64,000 bases of DNA from Actinokineospora globicatena (GCF_024171945.1 NZ_JAMTCR010000003.1:548211-612210), one strand, 5' to 3'; positions 33,441-42,247 are shown, numbered from the stretch's first letter. Notes: a model not told the origin generated them from the letters alone. Made by a program: numbers and translations.

Positions 33441-33642
33441 TAGCAGGCGTGTGGGAGGCGCACTGAGAACGCGGAATGACCGGCGAGTCGAGTCCCGTCC
33501 GCCGCGGGTGTCCTGGTCTCGTGGAGGTATTCGCACCCGAGCAGGACGTTGGCCAGATCAGGCGACGTCAAACTCGCAGGTCTGCTGAGTCTCGCCCTTG
33601 GCTGGATCAGGTTGAGGCTTTGGCGGCGAACCAGCACCCTCG

Positions 33643-34152
33643 TCAGGTCGCTCGCCCTTGGTGCTCGCAGTACTCCGCGGCTGAGGAGCTCAGTGCCGCA
33701 TTGGCGCGTATCAGTCGGTCAGCGAGCACTGATCCGAGCATGGTCACCGCCTCGGCGATGCCTACAAAGGTGAACTCACTGATCTCCGGATCGTTGATCT
33801 GGAGTTCGAGCACATCCGCTGCTGACAGTTGTCCGCCATCGAAGACGAAGGCCAGAAGGTCGTCCCACGGACCGTCCGGCGGGACCCAGTCGAGCGCCAG
33901 CATCCGACCTGCGGTCACCTCGAGGCCGAGTTCCTCGCGCAGCTCACGCTCCGCCGCGCTGCGAGGTGCCTCATTGCTCTCGACCATGCCACCCGGTAGA
34001 TCCCACCCGTCCTTGTAGGTCGGGTTGACCAACAGGACCCTCCCAGCCTCATCCCGGATGATCAGGTCAGCGGCCACCCGCTTGCGTGCTTGGCGCGCGT
34101 TGCCCTCCGCGTAGTAGGCGAACCGAGCCTCGTCCTCACCTAGATCGGCCAC
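33643..34152 (-). CDS. Nudix hydrolase
   Basis: About 169 residues if translation starts at GTG 34152, which has AGGACGAGAG ahead; the frame is open to a TTG at 34233. The Nudix box is complete: GGMVESNEAPRSAAERELREELGL, with Gly, the REL and REEL acidic residues in place (motif at about residues 56-80). A hydrophobic VRKRVAADLIIRDEAGRVLLV precedes it. It should hydrolyse a nucleoside-diphosphate derivative. A regulator of the XRE-TPR type ends 88 bases upstream on the same strand; pairing of the two is common in actinomycete accessory regions, but the substrate is unknown. Confidence 0.85.
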   Translation of the reverse strand: MADLGEDEARFAYYAEGNARQARKRVAADLIIRDEAGRVLLVNPTYKDGWDLPGGMVESNEAPRSAAERELREELGLEVTAGRMLALDWVPPDGPWDDLLAFVFDGGQLSAADVLELQINDPEISEFTFVGIAEAVTMLGSVLADRLIRANAALSSSAAEYCEHQGRAT

Positions 34153-34239
34153 ACCTCTCGTCCTACCAGAAACATGGACGCCACCACGCCAGTGGCAACT
34201 CGGGCAACGACCCCCGGTCATCATGCGATCCAAGTCGGA

Positions 34240-35445
34240 TCAAGCGAGGCAGGCGACTTCGTGGATGCGCGAGTCCAGCCGTGCGGAGTGCACCCCGGCA
34301 GCGGCGTGGCGGGCGCGGCGCAGGGTGGCGCGGGCAGCGTCGAGATTGCCGGTACGGGCGTAGGACTCGGCCAGCCAGGACAGATAAAGGGCGATCTCGC
34401 GAGCGTGTCCGGTGGGGTAGGCGGCGATCGCGGCCGCCAGCAGCGGTTCAGCCCGCTCGGGTTCGCCCAATTCGATCAGGCACCGACCGGCCATGACATC
34501 GATCTCGTGGCGGTTGAGCCAGTAGACCCACTCCCGTTCCGCGATGCCCAGAACACGCCGCTCATAGAGTTCGTCGACGGTGTCGAGCGCGCGCCGGGTG
34601 CCATCCCGGTCCTGGCACCGAGCGGCGGCCCAGGCGACTCGTTCATACAGCAGCGCCCGCACCACAGGCGTCGCCTGTTTGGCTCCCTTGGCCGCCGATC
34701 GGGCGAGCAACACCGCGTCACCGGGGTCGCCCACAGTGGCCATCTGGTAGGCCAGCGAAGACAGCAGCTGGCTGGTGAGAGCGGCGTCCGTCGCCGCTCG
34801 CGCCGCCGCGACCCCGGACAGGTACACCCGCTGTGCCTCGTGGTGGCGCCCAGCGTCGCTGGACACCCACCCCGCCAGTTGCGCCAGCTCACCGAGCACG
34901 ATCAACAATCGCCTACCGATGTCCTCCGTGTAGGCGGCTTGGTCGACGACGTCACCCACCTGCCGGAACTCGGTGTGCACTACCGGGTACAGCGCACCAC
35001 CGCTGAGCACGTCATCCAGGTGCCGAAGCTGCACCACCCGCGCCTCCAGCTCCGTGGCGAGTGTGGCGCCGACGCGCCGACCGGACCGGGTGTGAATCAC
35101 CGCCGGGGTGTCCTCGACCAACCACTCGTGCGCTAACCGCAGCGGATCCTCGGCGGGGACGTAGAAGGCTTCAACGGGCAGGCCCACTACCCGCGCGTGA
35201 GCCTCGACAGGTTCCAGATCGAGATTGGGCTGGACAGGACCGACCTCAAGCAGCCCCACCAGTTGATGAAGTGACAGCGTCAGCACGTCCGCCAGTCGAC
35301 GCCGAATCCCAGGCATGGGTACTTGGGTCCCCAGCTCCCACCGCGCTACTGTGGAGCGCTCCACGCCCAACGCCTCGGCCAAGGACTCCTGTGTAAATCC
35401 CATCGCAACTCTGCGTCGGGCCAGTGCACGCCGTCGCGTTCCCAT
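34240..35445 (-). CDS. XRE-family regulator with TPR-like C-terminal domain
   Basis: 401 residues from ATG at 35445 (GGGGATG ahead). The HTH spans about residues 1-55: RRVAMGFTQESLAEALGVERSTVARWELGT. The remainder is helical repeats, for example YPVVHTEFRQVGDVVDQAAY, SDAGRHHEAQRVYLSGVAAA and AWAAARCQDRDGTRRALD, as in TPR-containing actinomycete regulators resembling those that bind small-molecule signals. It probably controls the downstream Nudix gene or itself. An earlier in-frame start at 35487 would add 14 residues without ribosome site. Confidence 0.82.
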   Translation of the reverse strand: MGTRRRALARRRVAMGFTQESLAEALGVERSTVARWELGTQVPMPGIRRRLADVLTLSLHQLVGLLEVGPVQPNLDLEPVEAHARVVGLPVEAFYVPAEDPLRLAHEWLVEDTPAVIHTRSGRRVGATLATELEARVVQLRHLDDVLSGGALYPVVHTEFRQVGDVVDQAAYTEDIGRRLLIVLGELAQLAGWVSSDAGRHHEAQRVYLSGVAAARAATDAALTSQLLSSLAYQMATVGDPGDAVLLARSAAKGAKQATPVVRALLYERVAWAAARCQDRDGTRRALDTVDELYERRVLGIAEREWVYWLNRHEIDVMAGRCLIELGEPERAEPLLAAAIAAYPTGHAREIALYLSWLAESYARTGNLDAARATLRRARHAAAGVHSARLDSRIHEVACLA

Positions 35446-35869
35446 TGCATCCCCATCCGCCCACGCTCGATGCCCCGATCGTGCCACATTTCACGACGAC
35501 GTCACCAGGGGCATCGACGCGCTGACCTGGGCCGACAGCCCTTCGGCATCAACGAAGCCCGGCAACGTCAGTCCGATTCACCCGAATGAACTATCCGATC
35601 ACAGCCAGCACCTGCGGATCCGATGTCCGGCGGCGCCTATCGTCAGGGAATCTCAGTCTGACAAGGCAATTCTCGGGAGGAGTGCGTCCCTGCGATGGCG
35701 ACGCCACAAGGGCGCCACAACGTAGGAACATTGCCGCTCTGTCGCGGCCGCGAGCGTCGCCCTAATGTGATGGATACAGCACGGGACGCCGCCAGAGTCC
35801 CGAGTTGACATCCGCTCAATATCGACGTCGCGTGGATTGGCTACGTGGCAGAAGTGTGAGGCTCCACAA
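35446..35869. other. Intergenic region without recognised gene
   Basis: About 420 bases between the XRE-TPR gene and the small hypothetical gene, with divergent promoters expected. TTGACA occurs at 35806-35811 but without a good -10 box at the right spacing. I see no coding frame. Confidence 0.4.
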
Positions 35870-36121
35870 ATGTATGCCCCGACTCTCGATGTCTACGCGA
35901 AGCTCGCCACCGGCTGCCCGATGTCGTACGAGACCAACACGTTGGGAGAGACCGAGTTCACCCTCGGCGGCCGCATGAACGGAGCCGTGGTGCTTACCTT
36001 CACCGGCGACACCCTCCGCGACTTCCTCGCCGTGGCCACTGAAGCGACGGCAGCGTCCGAGCGGCCCGCGACCGCCGAGTCCTTGTCGGACGGGGACTCG
36101 AGCGCTCGCCACCCCCGGTAG
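35870..36121 (+). CDS. Hypothetical 83-residue protein
   Basis: ATG at 35870 with GAGG nine bases ahead. Codon third positions are G/C-rich, supporting coding. Sequence includes LATGCPMSYETNTLGETEFTL and AVVLTFTGDTLRDFLAVATE, then a disordered Ala/Ser/Arg tail. No family recognised. The shape (short beta part plus a helix ending) resembles small regulatory partner proteins found beside XRE genes in actinomycetes, but this is only context. Confidence 0.45.
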   Translation: MYAPTLDVYAKLATGCPMSYETNTLGETEFTLGGRMNGAVVLTFTGDTLRDFLAVATEATAASERPATAESLSDGDSSARHPR

Positions 36122-36274
36122 GACGCAGAGGCGGTCCTCGCCCAGCCCGCTCGCCAAGCCGGGCGAGGACGCGTCCTCGGCTAGGCACGGCTCCTCATCG
36201 ACCCGCCCGCCCCGCACGAACCCCTCGCCCCCGGCTCGTCGTCGGCCGACTCCCCACCCCCTGGACACTCTGAC

Positions 36275-36733
36275 ATGCCAAATCCAGCACACACCGGGAA
36301 CTGGAGTCAGGTAGCCGCCACCATCCAACGCCGCATGATCGAACTCGGCCTCAAGGAACCCCACCTGGCCGCCCGATCCCGGGTCTCGCTCACGATCGTG
36401 CGGGAGCTCGCCCACAACACCCACCAACGCGACCGCCACCCCCTCACCCTGTCCCGCCTCTCCCAAGCACTCGAACTCGAACGCGACCACCTTCAAGAAC
36501 AGGCCAACCGCACTACCATCGAACCCGACGACGAACTCCTGGCCGAACTGGCACAGGTCGACCTCCCACCAGCCGCACGTGATCTGGTCGTCGGCGTCTT
36601 CGCCGGACTCACCGCCGCACTGCACGACCTCCGCGCCGAATACACCACGCTCAAGCGCGACGTGGAAGCAGCGCTCGAGTCCGCGCCGGCAGCCCGACAA
36701 CAACCGAACCCCGTCGACGCACCCACCCGATGA
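36275..36733 (+). CDS. XRE-like helix-turn-helix protein, first of a pair
   Basis: 152 residues. The HTH is recognisable at about residues 9-70: WSQVAATIQRRMIELGLKEPHLAARSRVSLTIVRELAHN followed by RHPLTLSRLSQALELERDHL. The C-terminal half is acidic and contains a coiled-coil stretch ALHDLRAEYTTLKRDVEAAL. Its stop overlaps the start of the next, similar gene (ATGA). The pair look like paralogues that may form a heterodimer. Confidence 0.65.
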   Translation: MPNPAHTGNWSQVAATIQRRMIELGLKEPHLAARSRVSLTIVRELAHNTHQRDRHPLTLSRLSQALELERDHLQEQANRTTIEPDDELLAELAQVDLPPAARDLVVGVFAGLTAALHDLRAEYTTLKRDVEAALESAPAARQQPNPVDAPTR

Positions 36734-37116
36734 AGCAGCCGCCCACGGGGTGGGTCGCCGTCGCCCGCGCCCTCGACGACCGACTCCGTGAACTGGGCTG
36801 GCGCCAATGGGAACTCGCCCAACGCTCCCAGGTGTCCCAGGCCGTCATCCGCGAACTGCAGTACCACACCGTCGAACGCAGCCGCGGCTCCCGAACTCTC
36901 GAAGCCCTCTCCACCGCTCTCGGCTGGCATCAAGACCACCTCCACGCCGTGCTCCACGGCATCGAGCCACGGCTCCCTGACGCACCCGCCGACGGCGGCG
37001 ATCCCGTCGCGACACGACTTGACGTCATCGAGCGACGGATGGCCGCCATGTCCGCGACGCTCAACGAGCTACGCGTTGACCTCACGACGCTCCTGCAGCG
37101 CACCCGCGAGAGATAG
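36730..37116 (+). CDS. XRE-like helix-turn-helix protein, second of a pair
   Basis: 128 residues from the ATG overlapping the previous stop. The HTH reads VARALDDRLRELGWRQWELAQRSQVSQAVIRELQYHT, close in layout to the partner gene, with TLEALSTALGWHQDHL as the last HTH helix. The C-terminus RLDVIERRMAAMSATLNELRVDLTTLLQ is a coiled coil, suggesting dimerisation. DNA target unknown. Confidence 0.65.
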   Translation: MKQPPTGWVAVARALDDRLRELGWRQWELAQRSQVSQAVIRELQYHTVERSRGSRTLEALSTALGWHQDHLHAVLHGIEPRLPDAPADGGDPVATRLDVIERRMAAMSATLNELRVDLTTLLQRTRER

Positions 37117-37219
37117 ACGCATCAGATAGTCGCGCGTGCCGGAGGCGGCGTAGCAGTATGAGGTCGCGACCGCGGGGTCACCTCCCTCGGTCGCCCTCCC
37201 CAACCCAGTGGTGGGCCTG

Positions 37220-37714
37220 TCAGTCATGCTTTATGTCGCCGGTGCGCCACAGGTTGATCGTGTACCTCTCACGGGATACCTCATCGTTGGCCGAACCAGC
37301 GTTGGAGCGGTGCTGTTCAGCCAAGGTCCGGCCGCTGTGTTCGACCACGGCGGCATAGGTTCCGGCTCCAGTGGCCAGTCGGACATCGACTGCTTCCGCT
37401 GTGGGTGAAGAAAGCACGACCAGGCCGGTGGCGAACTCCACGTCGAGCGGCGCCGTGAGCTCCGCTTCGTCGCGTTGCGCGGTGAGGGCTGGATCCTCTT
37501 GCCACAAACGAAGCGTCACGACGACGGGCACTTGGGCCTGTGCACATACCAGGTGGAGCTCCGTACCTGTGCTCGCAACCACTGCGGTGTACGCCTGACC
37601 AAGGGCATTGCCCGGGTCATACCCGGCATCGGCATCGGCGTCGGCATCGCGCAAGCTGAGAATGCGGTACGCGGGAACGAGGGCGAAGGTTCGCTCGTCG
37701 AGCACGTCGGGCAT
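37220..37714 (-). CDS. Hypothetical 164-residue protein
   Basis: ATG at 37714; no good ribosome site is visible, so the start is tentative. The N-terminal third includes a run of DADADADA. The rest alternates beta strands: TAVVASTGTELHLVCAQAQV, VVVTLRLWQEDPAL, LDVEFATGLVVLSSP, TGAGTYAAVVEHSGR, suggesting a beta-sandwich. No signal peptide. Family not recognised. Confidence 0.55.
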   Translation of the reverse strand: MPDVLDERTFALVPAYRILSLRDADADADAGYDPGNALGQAYTAVVASTGTELHLVCAQAQVPVVVTLRLWQEDPALTAQRDEAELTAPLDVEFATGLVVLSSPTAEAVDVRLATGAGTYAAVVEHSGRTLAEQHRSNAGSANDEVSRERYTINLWRTGDIKHD

Positions 37715-37910
37715 GGGGCGCGGCCATTTCGTTGCGGTGCAGGGGCGACACGGGCAGTCTAGGGTTCCGTGCTCAACTGGCGACCCGGCGTTGTGAACGT
37801 CCGGCCGTCACGAACGGCCAGTGCGCCACGGTTGTTCGGCAGTGCGGGGATCCGCTCAAGCGGGATGACGAGGTTGTCCCCGACGAGGGGAACGAGTCGG
37901 TCGAGGTTGT

Positions 37911-38489
37911 TCAACACCGAGTGCTGTCCGCTGCAGGGGGTTGTTTGAGGTCTGCGCGATCGTTGTCGGTCCACTCGGGTGAGCGGCCGAGTTGGGTGCA
38001 GTGGGCAGCCCAGGTGAGTCGGTCGGTGGTGGGGGTGCGGGCCCAGTAGGTGACCTGGCCGTTGTGGCGCCAGGCGCCGGTGGCGGGTCCGTACTCGCTG
38101 ACCAGTTCGCCCATGCGTTCCAGGCGGCCGAGGGCGACGCCGAAGCGGACGCTGGAGGCGGTGTAGGGCCGGGGACCGAACATCGAGTGACCCTGTTCGG
38201 CGACGTGGGCGGCGAACAGGTCGGGGTAGCGAGCGCGCAGGCGGTGCTCGACGACCCCGTACTCGAGGAACGGGTCGCCCGGTTCAACGCACTTGCTCAG
38301 CGGGTCCAGCAGTTCGTCGGTGACGCCCTCCTCGACCGTGCCGAGGGGTTGGACGGCCTGGCGGGTGGTGAACCACTCGTGGTCACCGTGCACACGGTTG
38401 AGGCACTGGTACTGCAGCACCTGGTCGGGCAGCCTGCGCGGCGGCCGCACGTCCTCGGCGCTGAAGCACTTCGGGCAGGTGATGATCAC
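37911..38489 (-). CDS. Zinc-ribbon-type protein coupled to OGG-fold gene
   Basis: 192 residues from GTG at 38489, overlapping the stop of the OGG-fold gene (GTGA). The N-terminus ITCPKCFSAEDVRPP and YQCLNRVHGDHEWF provide Cys5, Cys8, Cys29 and His34/His37 as likely zinc ligands. The remainder is helical, with FGVALGRLERMGELVSEYGPA and VTYWARTPTTDRLTWA, resembling a winged-helix. Such a zinc finger plus wHTH suggests nucleic-acid binding. No known family name. Confidence 0.6.
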   Translation of the reverse strand: MIITCPKCFSAEDVRPPRRLPDQVLQYQCLNRVHGDHEWFTTRQAVQPLGTVEEGVTDELLDPLSKCVEPGDPFLEYGVVEHRLRARYPDLFAAHVAEQGHSMFGPRPYTASSVRFGVALGRLERMGELVSEYGPATGAWRHNGQVTYWARTPTTDRLTWAAHCTQLGRSPEWTDNDRADLKQPPAADSTRC

Positions 38490-39142
38490 GGGTGTCCCTT
38501 CGAGGTGAACAACGCGTACTCGATCTCGTCGGCCGCACGGTCCCGTTCCTGTGCCCACCGGGCCAGCAGATCGGAGTAACGCTCGTAGGTGGACGCGGGC
38601 CACCCGCCGACCGGGTGCAACGAATCCCACCCGCACTGCCCAGGCAAGGCGGTGGCCACGACCCGGTCGAGGATCACGCAGCGGTGCTCCGGCACGCCCT
38701 GGCCCGCGAAATAGAGGAACTTCGTGAAGAACGATGGCCCCAACCACGGTAGTTCGTTCCGACCAGCTGGCCGGAACACCGCGAACGCCTCTGCCGGACT
38801 CCCGGTCACGGCCAACTCGGCGGCCCTCCGGAGGAGGTCCTCCGAGCGGTCGACATCGGCTGCGATGCCCGCCAACCGCCTGCCGTTCTGTCGTAGGCGC
38901 GAACCTGATCCCCAGGCCAGAACGCGCCACAACAACGTGAACACGTCGTCGGCGGGGGTCCACACACTCGCCCGGGTCAACGAGCTGGCAGGAGGATCTC
39001 CCGGCAGGTTCCACCGGCTGATCGCGTCCCGCCACCACCGCTCCGGAACACACACACGATGCCCAGCGACAACGTCCTCCCGACGCCCGGCCGGAGCCAG
39101 CCAGTCCGGAAGCGTCAACACTGCGAGGACCGTCATCACCAC
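38486..39142 (-). CDS. 8-oxoguanine glycosylase OGG-fold protein
   Basis: About 218 residues; I use GTG at 39142, six bases after AGG, but ATG at 39136 and GTG at 39163 are alternatives. The HhH-like core is seen as LPWLGPSFFTKFLYFAGQG, RCVILDRVVATALPG and GGWPASTYERYSDLLARWA, as in the OGG-fold family PF21790-type proteins. In catalytic glycosylases a Lys in the helix-hairpin-helix and an Asp are essential; FTKF supplies a Lys here but I cannot confirm the geometry. With the coupled zinc-ribbon gene this may be a DNA-modification or repair pair. Confidence 0.65.
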   Translation of the reverse strand: MVMTVLAVLTLPDWLAPAGRREDVVAGHRVCVPERWWRDAISRWNLPGDPPASSLTRASVWTPADDVFTLLWRVLAWGSGSRLRQNGRRLAGIAADVDRSEDLLRRAAELAVTGSPAEAFAVFRPAGRNELPWLGPSFFTKFLYFAGQGVPEHRCVILDRVVATALPGQCGWDSLHPVGGWPASTYERYSDLLARWAQERDRAADEIEYALFTSKGHP

Positions 39143-39310
39143 ATCGGACCTATCGCGACCCACAGGACACCGCGTTACCCATGCACCAACGTCGCGACCC
39201 TCAGGAGCACGACAATGGTCGGGCAGTCTTCCTGGGTTGCACTCAAACGACGGGGATCAGCGCGAAAATAACGGAGCGCTGGCACCGGCCGCGGATTTGG
39301 TCGCGCACGC

Positions 39311-39814
39311 TCAGGACTGGGGCGGTTTTCGTGGTGCGGCGCCGGTGTGGGCGGGTGCGTTGGCGGGGCGTTCCAGCAGTCTGCGCAGCAGTGCGTTGAG
39401 TTGTACCCGCTCGGCTGGGGCCAGATCGCGTAGCAGTTCGCCTTGTGCGGCGTCGACCAGGACGTCGAACTCGAGGAGTGTTTCCCGGCCTGTCGGGGTG
39501 ATGTGCACGAGGTTGCGCCGGGAGTCGGCGGGATCGGGCACCCGCTTGGCCAGGCCGTCGCGTTCGAGGTCGTTGAGGCCTGCGACCGCGTCGCCGCGGT
39601 CGATGCCGAGGCGGCGGCTCAGGTCGGCCTGGCTCAGCGACCCGAACTGGTCGAGCCCGGCCAGGATGGCGTAGCGCATCCGCCCGCCCGGCCTGCCGAA
39701 GTGCCCCACCACCAGCCGGTTGGCCCTGGCGGTGGCCTGGTGCAGCAGCCACGAGGTCAGCCGCCAGAGGCGTACCGGGGGGTCGACGTCCGGTTGGAGC
39801 AGCGGTTCGTCCAT
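39311..39814 (-). CDS. MarR family regulator of the adjacent MFS gene
   Basis: 167 residues from ATG at 39814 (weak ribosome site; ATG at 39847 is an alternative). The winged helix includes YAILAGLDQFGSLSQADLSRRL, GIDRGDAVAGLNDLERDGLA (recognition helix) and PADSRRNLVHITPTGR (wing). It is divergent from an MFS transporter gene 80 bases away; the gap holds two CGTTGG palindromes and a third precedes the FMN reductase gene, so this MarR probably represses all three and its own gene. Confidence 0.85.
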   Translation of the reverse strand: MDEPLLQPDVDPPVRLWRLTSWLLHQATARANRLVVGHFGRPGGRMRYAILAGLDQFGSLSQADLSRRLGIDRGDAVAGLNDLERDGLAKRVPDPADSRRNLVHITPTGRETLLEFDVLVDAAQGELLRDLAPAERVQLNALLRRLLERPANAPAHTGAAPRKPPQS

Positions 39815-39838
39815 GCCGCCGAGGGTAGCGGGGCTTGC

Positions 39839-39881
39839 GTTGGACATCCAACACATAGACAGTACCGTTGGATACCCAACG
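39839..39881. promoter_or_regulatory. Two MarR-type operator palindromes in the divergent gap
   Basis: GTTGGA-CA-TCCAAC (39839-39852) and CGTTGG-ATAC-CCAACG (39866-39881) are perfect inverted repeats. They share the half-site CGTTGG and lie between the MarR and MFS starts. An identical-architecture site occurs at 41303-41318. Confidence 0.75.
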
Positions 39882-39895
39882 ATAGGGGGAAGACC

Positions 39896-41293
39896 ATGGC
39901 GAAGGGCAAGACCGCCCGGGACCACGACGGCGGGGGCGCCGTGCCCGCGTCGGTGTGGCGCACCGCGTTCCTGCTCGCGTTCGGCTCACTGATGGCGGGC
40001 CTGGACACCTCGCTGGTCAACGTCGGGCTCGACACCATCGGCACCCGGCTCGACGCGCCGCTGTCGACCGCGCAGTGGGTCAACAGCGGCTACCTGCTCG
40101 CGCTGGCAGCGGCGCTGCCCGCGTGCGGCTGGCTGAGCAAGCGGATCGGCGCGGGCAGGCTGTGGTTGTGGGCGCTGGCCGGGTTCACCGCCGCCTCCGG
40201 GCTCTGCGCGGTCGCGCCGGACATCATCTGGCTGGTCGCGGGCCGGGTGGTCCAGGGTGCGGCGGGCGGGCTGCTGGTCCCGGCCGGGATGACCATCCTG
40301 GGCCAGGCCGCGGGCAAGGGCCGGATGGGACGGGTCATCGCCATCTCCAGCGTGCCCTCGATCCTGGCGCCCGCCTTCGGGCCGGTGCTCGGCGCGGTGC
40401 TCATCGCGAACCTGTCCTGGCACTGGCTGTTCCTGATCAACCTGCCGATCGGCCTGCTGGGGCTGCTGCTGGCGCTGCGCCACCTGCCCCGCGGCGAGCG
40501 CGACGAGGCCGGGCGGCTCGACCTGGTCGCGCTCGGCATGGTGGTCATCGGCTTGCCGCTGACCGTCTACGCCCTCACCGAGATCTCCGGCTCGTCGAGC
40601 GGGCCGCGGGCGTGGATCCCGCTGGTCATCGGCCTGGTGGCGCTGGGGTCGTTCGGGTGGCGGTCGCTGCGCAGCGAGGAGCCGCTGATGGACCTGCGGC
40701 TGGTCGCCAACCGCCGGTTCGCCGCGGCCTCGGCGGAGGTGTTCTTCGCGGGTGCGTCGCTCTTCGGCGGCCTGGTCGTGATGCCGCTGTACTTCCAGCT
40801 CCAGCTCGGTGCGGACATCGTGGACGTGGGCCTGCTGCTGATGGCCTTCAGCATCGGCGCGGCGGCCACCTTCCCGGCGGCGGGCTGGCTCAACGACCGC
40901 TTCGGTGGCGGCGTGGTCGCCGTGGCGGGCCTCGTGCTCACGGTGGCGACCACCGTGGCGATGGCGCTGCTGCCCGCCCGGCCCGACCTCGTGCTGGTCG
41001 AGGTGCTGCAGGTGCTGCGCGGGATCGGGATGGCCCTGGCGGGCTCGCCGGGGGTGTCCTCGGCGCTGGCCAGCGTCGACCAGCGGCAACTGCCCGACGC
41101 CAGCGCCCAGGTCCACATCCTGTCCCGGGTCGGCGGCGCGGTGGGCAGCGCCCTGTTCGTGGTGATCCTGTCCGACGGCGCCACGGACCCGGCCGCCTTC
41201 CGCGAGACCTTCTGGTGGCTGACCGGCGCCTCCCTGGTGGCCCTGGCCGCGGCGGTCTGGCTGACCCACGAGCAGCGCGCCGCGGCGCGGTGA
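39896..41293 (+). CDS. MFS drug-efflux transporter (EmrB/QacA type)
   Basis: 465 residues from ATG at 39896 (GGGGGAAG ahead). About fourteen hydrophobic segments. Signatures: GLDTSLVNVGLDTIG (helix 1), STAQWVNSGYLLALAAALP, SKRIGAGRLWLWAL (motif A region), GRVVQGAAGGLLVPAGM and SIGAAATFPAAGWLND; the late block VHILSRVGGAVGSALFV is typical of DHA2. It exports a drug or small metabolite. It is controlled by the divergent MarR through the operators upstream. Confidence 0.88.
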   Translation: MAKGKTARDHDGGGAVPASVWRTAFLLAFGSLMAGLDTSLVNVGLDTIGTRLDAPLSTAQWVNSGYLLALAAALPACGWLSKRIGAGRLWLWALAGFTAASGLCAVAPDIIWLVAGRVVQGAAGGLLVPAGMTILGQAAGKGRMGRVIAISSVPSILAPAFGPVLGAVLIANLSWHWLFLINLPIGLLGLLLALRHLPRGERDEAGRLDLVALGMVVIGLPLTVYALTEISGSSSGPRAWIPLVIGLVALGSFGWRSLRSEEPLMDLRLVANRRFAAASAEVFFAGASLFGGLVVMPLYFQLQLGADIVDVGLLLMAFSIGAAATFPAAGWLNDRFGGGVVAVAGLVLTVATTVAMALLPARPDLVLVEVLQVLRGIGMALAGSPGVSSALASVDQRQLPDASAQVHILSRVGGAVGSALFVVILSDGATDPAAFRETFWWLTGASLVALAAAVWLTHEQRAAAR

Positions 41294-41302
41294 TCGCGTT
41301 AT

Positions 41303-41318
41303 CGTTGGACTCCCAACG
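41303..41318 (+). promoter_or_regulatory. MarR-type operator upstream of the FMN reductase gene
   Basis: CGTTGG-ACTC-CCAACG is a perfect inverted repeat with the same half-sites and spacing as the site at 39866-39881. A further CGTTGG half-site starts at 41332. It lies about 70 bases before the FMN reductase start. Confidence 0.75.
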
Positions 41319-41387
41319 AACTGCTCAGTATCGTTGGTCCATCCCACACACTCGGGCGGCCGCAGGGCGCCTGGAAGGAAAGGCGAC

Positions 41388-41951
41388 ATGACGCGCATCG
41401 GCATCATCATCGGCAGCACCCGGCCCGGCCGGAAGGGCGAGGCGGTGGCGCAGTGGGTGCACAAGCTGGCGACCCAGCGCGGGGACGCCACCTACGAGGT
41501 CGTCGACCTCGCCGACTTCGCTCTACCGCACCTGGACGAGCCGGTCCCGGCCGCGATGGGATCGGATTACGCCAACGACCACACGAAGCGCTGGGCCGAA
41601 GCGGTGGCCTCTTACGACGGCTTCGTCTTCGTCACCCCGGAGTACAACCACGGCACTACGGGCGTGCTGAAGAACGCGATCGACTTCCTCTACCACGAGT
41701 GGAAGAACAAGTCGGCGGGCTTCGTCGGCTACGGCCTGGTCGGCGCGACGCGCGCGGTGGAGCACCTGCGGCTGGTGGTCGCGGAACTGCACATCGCCGA
41801 CGTGCGCGACCAGGTGGCCCTCTCGATGTTCACCGATTTCGACGCCAACGGGAACCTCACCCCTGGCGACCACCACGCGCCGACCCTGACCAAGCTGCTC
41901 GACCAGGTCGTCACCTGGGGCCAAGCCCTGGCGCCTCTGCGCGCCAAGTAG
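41388..41951 (+). CDS. NADPH-dependent FMN reductase
   Basis: 187 residues from ATG at 41388 (GGAAAGG ahead). The opening TRIGIIIGSTRPGRKGEAV is the flavodoxin-like FMN phosphate-binding loop, and FVFVTPEYNHGTTGVLKNAIDFL is the characteristic PF03358 block. These proteins reduce FMN or quinones and azo compounds with NAD(P)H, often protecting against electrophilic drugs. The operator upstream ties it to the MarR-MFS system, making a small detoxification regulon. Confidence 0.9.
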   Translation: MTRIGIIIGSTRPGRKGEAVAQWVHKLATQRGDATYEVVDLADFALPHLDEPVPAAMGSDYANDHTKRWAEAVASYDGFVFVTPEYNHGTTGVLKNAIDFLYHEWKNKSAGFVGYGLVGATRAVEHLRLVVAELHIADVRDQVALSMFTDFDANGNLTPGDHHAPTLTKLLDQVVTWGQALAPLRAK

Positions 41952-42022
41952 CGCACCGGTGACATGGCTTCGCGGTCATGTCGCGCGCTATTCGGCCGAG
42001 TCTCCGGGACGCGCGCTCGCGG

Positions 42023-42247
42023 TCATCGTGTGCGGCGCTCGGCTCGGACGAGCATGGCGACGCCCCAGGCCCAGGCGAGGACCACGGGGACCAGGAACCA
42101 GGGCTCTTGGGTGAGGACCGCGACGGCGCCGAGGAGGGCGCCGACGCCCAGCGGGACCGTGACGATGGGACCCGAGTGGTTGATGAGCGCGCCGACGAGG
42201 ACCACCCAGACGGCCGCGGTCGGTAGGAAGAGGATCAGCCAGCCCAC
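42023..42247 (-). CDS. Small 74-residue membrane protein
   Basis: GTG at 42247 with AGGAGAGGG ahead. Two or three hydrophobic segments: LILFLPTAAVWVVLVGALI, VPLGVGALLGAVAVL and FLVPVVLAWAWGVAMLV, then a short RAERRTR tail. No family recognised. Monocistronic. Confidence 0.65.
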   Translation of the reverse strand: MGWLILFLPTAAVWVVLVGALINHSGPIVTVPLGVGALLGAVAVLTQEPWFLVPVVLAWAWGVAMLVRAERRTR

